Source: Pueribacillus theae (GTDB taxonomy: Bacteria > Bacillota > Bacilli > Bacillales > UBA6769). Taken from it: 45,899 nt of DNA. The position numbers and the translations under genes are program-made. Position 1 is the stretch's first letter. Each line of letters starts with the position of its first letter. The notes under the pieces are model-generated. The model did no database searches and had not been told where the DNA came from. It saw nothing but the letters and a program-made list of their open reading frames with translations. The DNA lies in assembly GCF_003097615.1 (NCBI RefSeq), contig NZ_QCZG01000030.1:1-45899 (forward strand). The letters are read 5' to 3'. Of the stretch, positions 40,394 to 45,899 are shown in pieces.

Positions 40394-41281
40394 ATGGAGA
40401 TTAGACAATTAAAGTATTTCATCATGGTCGCGGAGGAGCTTCATTTTGGCAGGGCCGCCAGAAAGCTCAATATCAGCCAGCCGCCTCTCAGCCGCCAAAT
40501 CGCCCAACTGGAAACAGAAATGGGCGTTCAATTGTTAAAGAGGACAAACCGGTTTGTCGAATTAACGGAAGCGGGGAAATCTTTCCTTGAGGATGCCCAT
40601 AGCATCCTGCATTCCCTAGACAGAGCTTGCAACCGCGCACGCAAAATACATGAAGGCGAAGCAGGCCAACTAGTTATCGGTATTGCAGGATCATGGAGCA
40701 GCGCACTGCTTCGTTTCCTGCGCTATTACCGAACAAAATTTCCTGAAATTGAAGTGCTTATTCACCAGATGTCAACAATGGAACAACTGCGAGCTTTCGA
40801 AGAGAAGCGGATTCACTTCGGAATTCTTTGCCCGCCGATTGACAGCCAAGCCCTTCATCTTCGCGTTATCCACAGTGTGCGGTTTTACGTGGCGCTTCCT
40901 TCGACCCATCCACTTGCAGGCGAAACGGCACCAATTCAATTGAAGGCACTAAAGAAGGATCCGTTCATCATGTCTCCTAGAAACATTGGCCCCGGTTATT
41001 ATGATACGATCATTTCCATTTGCCGCAATGCCGGGTTCAGTCCACGGATTGCACAAGAAGCGGAGGGCCTCTTTACGATTCTGACCCTTGTCGCTGCTGG
41101 CATTGGCGTTTCCCTCGTATCCGAGTTGGCTCTTGAGCATCCGAAAGAAGGCGTTGTCTTTCGGGCGCTGGAAGGAGACGATACGAAGATGGAGTTGACA
41201 TTGGCATGGCGCAAGGATGAAAGTTCGCCAATCACAAACCAGTTTCTCCAATCGTTTGAAGAAATGTTTGATACGGTTTGA
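40394..41281 (+). CDS. LysR-type transcriptional regulator (BenM/CatR-like)
   Basis: A 295-residue LTTR. The winged helix-turn-helix is at 1-60 (MEIRQLKYFIMVAEELHFGR, AARKLNISQPPLSRQIAQLE), the linker helix to about 90, then two effector-binding subdomains (EGEAGQLVIGIAGSWSSALL and IGPGYYDTIISICRNAG, GIGVSLVSELALEH). The ELHFGRAA start is typical of regulators of aromatic/carboxylic acid catabolism. ATG40394 has AAAGAGGAGCGTTCCC upstream. Divergent from the ligase operon and probably its activator in response to the substrate or a CoA-derived intermediate (inference). Confidence 0.93.
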   Translation: MEIRQLKYFIMVAEELHFGRAARKLNISQPPLSRQIAQLETEMGVQLLKRTNRFVELTEAGKSFLEDAHSILHSLDRACNRARKIHEGEAGQLVIGIAGSWSSALLRFLRYYRTKFPEIEVLIHQMSTMEQLRAFEEKRIHFGILCPPIDSQALHLRVIHSVRFYVALPSTHPLAGETAPIQLKALKKDPFIMSPRNIGPGYYDTIISICRNAGFSPRIAQEAEGLFTILTLVAAGIGVSLVSELALEHPKEGVVFRALEGDDTKMELTLAWRKDESSPITNQFLQSFEEMFDTV

Positions 41282-41346
41282 AAAAGAAATATAGTTTAGA
41301 TTTACCTCTTTTAGCTGTTAGTCGGTAGTGTAGAATAAAACAAAAA

Positions 41347-41383
41347 ATAAAGCGATTCCTGGAATCTCCAAGAATCGCTTTAT
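41347..41383 (-). terminator. Terminator at the left end of the island
   Basis: ATAAAGCGATTC/GAATCGCTTTAT, 12-bp perfect stem with 13-nt loop. The T-run (TTTTTTG) is on the minus strand, so it would end minus-strand transcripts, consistent with an original tRNA-Thr transcript that came from the right. Confidence 0.8.
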
Positions 41384-41400
41384 ATCAACGTTTATATATA

Positions 41401-41439
41401 AGCTTCCAACAGGACTTGAACCTGCAATCCCTTCCTTGC
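41401..41439 (-). other. tRNA-Thr 3'-end remnant, left attachment site
   Basis: AGCTTCCAACAGGACTTGAA then CCTGCAATCCCTTCCTT is the reverse complement of a tRNA 3' half (T-arm with GGTTCAAGTCC, acceptor TGGAAGC). It matches 45816-45852 in the same orientation with about five changes and no 5' half follows. This pairing is how phage-type integrases leave attL and attR. Apart from a minus-strand terminator and hairpin-like CCCTCAACC/GGTTGGGGG (about 41600), 41282-41665 holds no gene. Confidence 0.75.
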
Positions 41440-41665
41440 TATTGTTGAGATGCATGATGAAGCGAATTGAACAGACTGCATAAAGCCCATTTTAGTACGG
41501 CTTTACGGTTCCAATGTGAATTCTAATTTACCCAAAATAACATGATTTATTTAAGTGTGTAGTCAAAGTGTGGTCACGCGGTGGTCAAAAAAATTCCCTC
41601 AACCATACGGTTGGGGGCAATTTTTAATTTTAATGAAGTGGGCAATTTCACTAAAATTCCTCTGT

Positions 41666-41971
41666 TTATTTTAATGTTTTTTGGTGTGGGTGTCGAATTA
41701 AAAATATTTCAATGTGGTAACCTGTGATTCGGTAAAATACTTTATATGGGTCGGATTTCCCAACAGAGATCAGCACGATTCTAAGATCAACAGGCATGTT
41801 TTGAATGAAAACTTGTCGGCCGGGAATATAGATCGAAAAATCTTGTTGTTCAAAATACGTTTGAACCGTGTTTCTCAGGTAACTGGCAATTGGCGGCAAT
41901 TCAATGGTTTCTCTCCATTGATCTAAATCCAGTAATGATTGAATCGCCGATTTTCTCCATTTGACTTCCAT
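41666..41971 (-). CDS. RelE/ParE family toxin
   Basis: A 101-residue RelE/ParE-fold protein: EVKWRKSAIQSLLDLDQWRE (first helix), then GRQVFIQNMPVDLRIVLISV and YKVFYRITGYHIEIFLIRHP. In the fold, Arg/Lys and Tyr/His residues of the last strands form the mRNA-cleaving or gyrase-binding site; PYKVFYRI and the final HP fit. It starts at ATG41971, two bases after the antitoxin stop. Together they form a type II toxin-antitoxin operon, a common stabiliser of integrated elements. Confidence 0.8.
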   Translation of the reverse strand: MEVKWRKSAIQSLLDLDQWRETIELPPIASYLRNTVQTYFEQQDFSIYIPGRQVFIQNMPVDLRIVLISVGKSDPYKVFYRITGYHIEIFLIRHPHQKTLK

Positions 41972-41973
41972 CC

Positions 41974-42204
41974 TTAATTGCCTAACATTTTATTGATTTC
42001 TTCTTCAGACAGGACAGGATTGTCGCCTTCCAAGGCAAGCCGGAGTTGTTTTTCTTCTTCGGGGTCAGTTACATTGTAACAATCGCCTTCATTCACTTCT
42101 TCAACTTCCATTAATAAAAACTTTCGGTTACCAACTTGAATGTATGAATGACCTGATTGAATCGCCATTTTGATGTCTTTATTATCAACGATGATCGGTT
42201 TCAA
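41974..42204 (-). CDS. Antitoxin of the RelE/ParE pair
   Basis: A 76-residue, acidic protein: MKPIIVDNKDIKMAIQSGHS then YIQVGNRKFLLMEVEEVNEG, and a charged tail DPEEEKQLRLALEGDNPVLS ending in EEINKMLGN. The N-terminal half resembles short antitoxins that bind the toxin by their C-terminal tail; the family name is not certain. TTG42204 lies behind GAGGTGATAAAA; a longer frame to 42252 lacks such a site. A TATAAT box (plus about 42237-42242) lies just upstream. The antitoxin-first order and the two-base gap support the pairing. Confidence 0.7.
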   Translation of the reverse strand: MKPIIVDNKDIKMAIQSGHSYIQVGNRKFLLMEVEEVNEGDCYNVTDPEEEKQLRLALEGDNPVLSEEEINKMLGN

Positions 42205-42327
42205 TTTTATCACCTCAAAGAAGAGATTTATCTTCATTATAAATGATGTCATGCTAATTAGAAAATGTTTGCTTTTACCTGCACGTTTTGTTCATAATAA
42301 AGTTCTGCTCTAGATCAGCCACGCATC

Positions 42328-43345
42328 CTATTCTTTAACATCTCTTTCTTCCGAACTACCATTTATTGTGACCATTATTTCTCTGAAGCTTTCTAGTCCC
42401 GCTTCAATGTTTTCAATAATTTCATTAGCCAATCAGGAAGGTTATCCAAATCTGCCAAGCTCTTATCCTTGAGCCAAAAGATATCAAGATTTGTCTTATC
42501 TCTTGCGATAAGCTCCTCATAAGTAAACTTGCGCCATCTGCCATCTAGGTTATCTTCTGACCAAGTTTCTGTGCGTTCATCACGATTAGATGTAGATGTA
42601 TTATAGCATCGAATGAAATCCTCAAGATTGTTATATGTCATAGGCTTTTTCTTCAAGTTATGGTGAACATTGGTTCTGTAATCGTATATCCAAACTTCTT
42701 TTTTCCAAGGATCTTTTGCTCCAGGCCTGTTATCAAAAAAGAGGACATTATCTGGAAGAACAACAGCTGCTTGACCTGTTTCTTTTAAAAGTGTTCGGAT
42801 ATGTTGCAAAAAATTTAGTTGTTTGTTGAAGTTGTTACCCAAAAGTCTTGTCGGTTATAAATCAAACCCTCTTTTTCCTGTTCTCCTTCTTCGTTGGTAA
42901 TGGGCATACTAGACTTTTTACCAAAAGAAGGATTTGCAAGCACATAATCATATCGATTGCCTTCATCAGCCACTAAAGCATCTGCGGGAGAAATAAAGGT
43001 ATCACCGTCAATTTCACCAATATTGTGAAGGAACATATTCATTAAACAAAGTTTTCGTGTATTAGCTACTATTTCATTATCATAAAACGTTTTATTTTTT
43101 TAAAATTCCTTTTGTTCCCGATTTAATTCATGATTTTTTGCAATGTAATCATATGCTGCAAAGAAGAAACCACCTGTGCCACAGGTCGGATCAATAATTG
43201 TTTTCATGGGTTTGGGTTGCACACATGCAACCATTGCCATAATAAGAGCTCTTGGGGTAAAGTACTGTCCAGCCCCACTTTTGGTATCTTCTGCGTTTTT
43301 TTCTAAAAGACCTTCGTATATATTTCCTTTGAAAAACAGGTAAAA
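42328..43345 (-). pseudogene. hsdM: Type I restriction-modification DNA methyltransferase HsdM, decayed
   Basis: Pieced together on the minus strand: KGNIYEGLLEKNAEDTKSGA, GQYFTPRALIMAMVACVQPK, motif I IIDPTCGTGGFFFAA, the stretch NREQKEF with an in-frame TAA, then EIVANTRKLCLMNMFLHNIG, motif IV YVLANPSFGKKS (NPPF-like), QDFWVTTS, a one-base deletion near 42838, HIRTLLKETGQAAVVLPDNV, and a second deletion near 42415 before ENIEAGLESFREIMVTINGS. The methyltransferase is about 480-500 residues; the 5' third is missing. At least three inactivating events. hsdS and hsdR are absent. Confidence 0.88.
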
Positions 43346-43607
43346 TTTAGTTCTATTATACTATGAAGGTGATAAAGGCAAGAAACTCTTACTATTTCAC
43401 TTATTAAAAATATCCGTTTGTTAGGCTCATGATTTCATGAAAAACTAACCATCATCGAATAACATTAACACAAGTAAATCTTTACCATGGCTGCTGAAGA
43501 AAATGATGCATTGGTTGCTGCGAAGTTACGACATCTCAAAGGAAAATGAGCTTGAGATTCCTCTATCAGAAACCTTCTTGTAGACATGCGGTGACTAGAC
43601 TAATCGC

Positions 43608-43907
43608 TTAATTATGTGATGTTTTTCTAAATCCAATACTCCCAATTGATTCATTACTAAAACTTTCAACACTTTTAATGTCAATAAGATTAAATGTTTT
43701 TTCTATTTTCTTAGCTTCTCTATCTATTGGCGTATACAAAAATTGGTCTTTATAGATAGTCAACACAACATATGACTTGTTACCTTCTTCAAATGTAATA
43801 AAGTTTTCCTTCATGTATGAGACATTCACACCTAAACCAAAAGGAAAAAAGACTATATAAAATGAACTTTTGAATGTAACGTTAAAATCTGACAAGAAGC
43901 CGGTCAA
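43608..43907 (-). CDS. Hypothetical protein (bPH-like?), weak
   Basis: A 99-residue frame (or 68 from ATG43814): KSYVVLTIYKDQFLYTPIDR, EAKKIEKTFNLIDIKSVESF reads like a small beta-rich domain, perhaps bacterial PH-like, but I do not recognise a family. TTG43907 has GGAAAGTGA beside it, a poor site. Codon usage is normal for the region. It may be a remnant; 43346-43607 to its left holds only scraps (a frame ending ALVAAKLRHLKGK at about 43548). Confidence 0.4.
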   Translation of the reverse strand: MTGFLSDFNVTFKSSFYIVFFPFGLGVNVSYMKENFITFEEGNKSYVVLTIYKDQFLYTPIDREAKKIEKTFNLIDIKSVESFSNESIGSIGFRKTSHN

Positions 43908-44270
43908 TCACTTTCCAAGGCCTTTGATTGCTTTTATCCATAAAAGCAGTGACGTGTGCTAAATGGGATTGTCTCGATACCCAAAAATTTAAAATATGCT
44001 GTCTTTAGTTTGATAACCATCTTCAATAATGGCACATTTGTTGAAGTGCAGAAAAACTCCGGAATTTGGAGTAGAGAATTTCACCTTATTGTCAAATCAG
44101 CCAAAACAATAAATATCATGGTAGAGAACGAGCTTAAAAATAGGCTCGTTCCATTTTCTAAAGCTATCGTTCAAATTAGAATCGAAATTCTTTTTCTATA
44201 ACCTCTCTGCCGCTAGAAAAGCTTTCTTTCTCAATAAGCATTATTTCGGGTATTATTAAAAAAACAATCG
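43908..44270. other. No gene recognised
   Basis: An 81-codon plus-strand frame (43956-44201) lacks a ribosome binding site and family resemblance. Otherwise AT-rich DNA inside the island without evident structure. Confidence 0.4.
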
Positions 44271-44459
44271 GATGTCGAGTCAGGTGAAATAACGGTTGTG
44301 AATGTGAATGGCTAGGACGCGACATTGAAGCGGGTGAAAAAAACTGAACAAGGTGTTTTTCTCTATCCGGATAACCCTAAATACCATCCGATTTTAATTA
44401 CAAACGGAAACGCACGGATTTGTGGAAAAGTAGTTCAGGTGATTTTTGAGCCAAAGTAA
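44271..44459 (+). pseudogene. S24 (LexA/CI-like) repressor, C-terminal fragment with in-frame stop
   Basis: Reads DVESGEITVVNVNG-stop-DATLKRVKKTEQGVFLYPDN, then PKYHPILITNGNARICGKVV and QVIFEPK-stop. This is the peptidase-S24 domain of phage or ICE repressors; ATLKRV holds the catalytic Lys of the Ser/Lys dyad. The Ser part and the HTH domain are lost and a TAG replaces a codon near the Lys. It shows that the island once carried lysogeny- or SOS-type control. It runs up to 40 bases before mrr. Confidence 0.85.
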
Positions 44460-44499
44460 TATAAGATACATTAGTTTAATAAATTTAGGGGGGTTAAAA

Positions 44500-45351
44500 G
44501 TGTTCAATTTTAAATATCACGAGTTGATCAATCCAACGTTACAGGCATTAAAAAAATTGGGTGGTTCTGCAACAAATAATGAAATTACAGAGCAATTAAT
44601 TGAACTTCTACAATTGACTGAAGATGAAGCAAATGACATTCATAAGGGTAGCACTACTAAACTCGCCTATCGTAGCGCGTGGGCTAGAACTTACCTAAAG
44701 GGTGCTGGTTATATCGACAATAGTAAACGTGGCGTGTGGGTACTTACCGATAAAGGTAAAAAGATTGATGAAGTTAATAATGAGGAAGTAAAACAAACCG
44801 CTCTTGAAAAATTCGCAGCAAACAAAGAATCTCAAAATGATGAAGCGGACAAACCCATTACAAAATATGAAAATGAAGAATTGGATGAATTTAGTTGGCA
44901 TAATGAATTACTTGAAACATTAAAAAACATATCACCCGATCAATTCGAAAAGTTGTGTCAACGTTTACTTCGTGAACTTGGCTTTATCAATGTGGAAGTA
45001 ACAGGAAAATCACATGATGGCGGCATCGATGGTAAAGGCATCTTAAAAATTGGCGGGGTCATTTCATTCCATACCGCTTTTCAAGCCAAACGGTACAATG
45101 GATCAGTAGGCTCATCGGTCATTAGAGATTTCAGGGGTGCAACAGTCGGTAAAGCAGATAGAGGATTAGTTATAACGACAGGTTCTTTTACACGGGAAGC
45201 AGTAAAGGAAGCAAATAGAGACGGGGCTACTCCAATTGATTTAATTGATGGAAATGAATTGGCTGAGAAATTAAAAGAGTTGGGAATCGGAATCAAAGTC
45301 GAAATGGTAGAAAAAGTGACAATAGATATTGATTGGTTTAATAACATTTGA
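44500..45351 (+). CDS. mrr: Mrr-type restriction endonuclease (type IV)
   Basis: An intact 283-residue Mrr protein. The N-terminal winged-helix Mrr_N domain (LINPTLQALKKLGGSATNNE, AYRSAWARTYLKGAGYIDNS, KRGVWVLTDKGKK) recognises DNA; a charged linker (about 100-145) precedes the Mrr_cat PD-(D/E)xK-like nuclease: ISPDQFEKLCQRLLRELGFI, SHDGGIDGKGIL (Asp), FQAKRYNGSVGSSVIRDFRG (Q-x-K), GLVITTGSFTREAVKEA. It cleaves foreign methylated DNA. GTG44500 follows AGGGGGGTTAAAA; longer starts lack such a site. It is the best-preserved gene of the island besides the toxin pair. Confidence 0.92.
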   Translation: MFNFKYHELINPTLQALKKLGGSATNNEITEQLIELLQLTEDEANDIHKGSTTKLAYRSAWARTYLKGAGYIDNSKRGVWVLTDKGKKIDEVNNEEVKQTALEKFAANKESQNDEADKPITKYENEELDEFSWHNELLETLKNISPDQFEKLCQRLLRELGFINVEVTGKSHDGGIDGKGILKIGGVISFHTAFQAKRYNGSVGSSVIRDFRGATVGKADRGLVITTGSFTREAVKEANRDGATPIDLIDGNELAEKLKELGIGIKVEMVEKVTIDIDWFNNI

Positions 45352-45391
45352 ATTATTTCTGTAACTGACTTGAAAGGAGGTGAAATAAAAA

Positions 45392-45703
45392 GTGGCTTAT
45401 TATCGAAAGTACAACGTAAAAAGTAATGCTAAAGGTTACAGCTGGTCATATACCGTACAACTCGGAAAAGATCCGAAAACAGGAAAAAGAGTCCAAGTGA
45501 CAAGGCGTGGATTTGAAAAAAAAAGAAGCTGAAGCCCACCGTGCTGAACTCCTAAAGCCGTCGAAGAAAGATTAGGCCATGATGTCCGCACTTAAATGGA
45601 AACATACGCACATGTATTGCTCAACATGCAAAAACAAACCGCTATGAATTTCGGAAAAAGGTTTCATCAAAAAAGTGATAAGCAAAGTAAACACTATAAT
45701 TAA
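45392..45703 (+). pseudogene. int: Phage-type (Tn916/ICE-like) tyrosine integrase with large internal deletion
   Basis: GTG45392 behind AAAGGAGGTGAAATAAAAA starts an integrase N-terminal arm-binding domain: AYYRKYNVKSNAKGYSWSYT, VQLGKDPKTGKRVQVTRRGF EKK. Thereafter the frame shifts, and at about 45548 sequence jumps to the C-terminus: AVEERLGHDDVRT-stop-METYAHVLLNMQKQTAMNFG, which carries the nucleophile Tyr (METYAHVL). The roughly 270 residues with the catalytic Arg, Lys and His are gone. The gene lies directly beside the right attachment site, as usual. Inactive. Confidence 0.88.
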
Positions 45704-45772
45704 TGGTCAAAAAGTGGTCAAAGGAAAATATTAAAAGAAAGATGGTCAAATTTAATTTTTTGTAAAAAAAGA

Positions 45773-45798
45773 AAAACCCTTCATATATCAAGGGTTTT
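45773..45798. terminator. Terminator between integrase and tRNA-Thr remnant
   Basis: AAAACCCTT/AAGGGTTTT, 9-bp perfect stem with 8-nt loop and A/T runs on both sides; usable for the integrase and for the former tRNA transcript. Confidence 0.8.
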
Positions 45799-45815
45799 CA
45801 TGACTTTAAATATAA

Positions 45816-45859
45816 AGCTTCCAACAGGATTCGAACCTGCGACCCCTTCCTTACCATGA
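45816..45859 (-). other. tRNA-Thr (GGT) 3'-half, right attachment site
   Basis: AGCTTCCAACAGGATTCGAA then CCTGCGACCCCTTCCTTACC ATGA is the reverse complement of tRNA-Thr(GGT) from the anticodon loop (CATGGTAA) to the acceptor TGGAAGC plus discriminator T. The 5' half is absent; unrelated sequence begins at about 45860. Same orientation as 41401-41439. Confidence 0.8.
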
Positions 45860-45899
45860 TTATAGTAGGAACTATCAGAGAAAGTCATTGATTATCAAA

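Noticed and set aside
43956-44201. 81-codon plus-strand frame in the island
   Set aside because: No start signal and no recognisable sequence; likely chance.

Overview
The window looks like a piece of chromosome from a low-GC, spore-former-type Bacillaceae (Bacillus, Caldibacillus, Heyndrickxia or a close relative; genus not resolved). Evidence: strong AGGAGG-type ribosome binding sites, many TTG/GTG starts, a glmS ribozyme, the cdaA-cdaR-glmM-glmS order, and a Glu-Val-Thr-Tyr-Gly tRNA cluster upstream of cdaA.

The left part (about 1-22.2 kb) is an accessory, decaying region. It holds single genes and short operons, mostly on the minus strand: DUF2200, lipoprotein, VOC and SRPBCC proteins, a secreted peptidoglycan-binding protein, a padR operon, GNATs, an HTH/membrane pair and an alpha/beta hydrolase. 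Among them lie many broken genes: TnpB edge, streptogramin-type acetyltransferase, CorC/CBS protein, three transposase pieces, a group II intron 5' fragment fused to another gene, a DnaB C-terminal domain, RadC, RelE, DUF5348 and a duplicated tyrosine recombinase. The space between them is filled with a modular repeat family: runs of 20-bp AT-rich units ending in AACAAATG, then inverted units around a locus-specific hairpin, then a terminal hairpin with a CGCCC core. I know no described element of this form, and several truncated genes end exactly inside it.

The middle (22.6-41.3 kb) is an ordered, mostly core region. cdaA-cdaR-glmM make c-di-AMP and glucosamine-1-phosphate, and glmS with its own promoter and ribozyme supplies glucosamine-6-phosphate. 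Five tRNAs precede cdaA. Rightward lie an SE1832-family gene, azlC-azlD (branched-chain amino acid export), a convergent Na/Pi cotransporter gene and a three-gene ba3-type cytochrome oxidase operon. A minus-strand operon for an acyl-CoA ligase, a carboxyltransferase subunit and a solute-binding lipoprotein diverges from a LysR regulator; a cre-like box and a palindrome lie between them.

The right part (41.4-45.9 kb) is a collapsed integrative element. Two direct copies of a tRNA-Thr 3' half flank a RelE/antitoxin pair, a decayed hsdM, a phage-type S24 repressor remnant, an intact Mrr-type restriction gene and an integrase that has lost its middle. The cargo that looks functional is the toxin-antitoxin pair and mrr.
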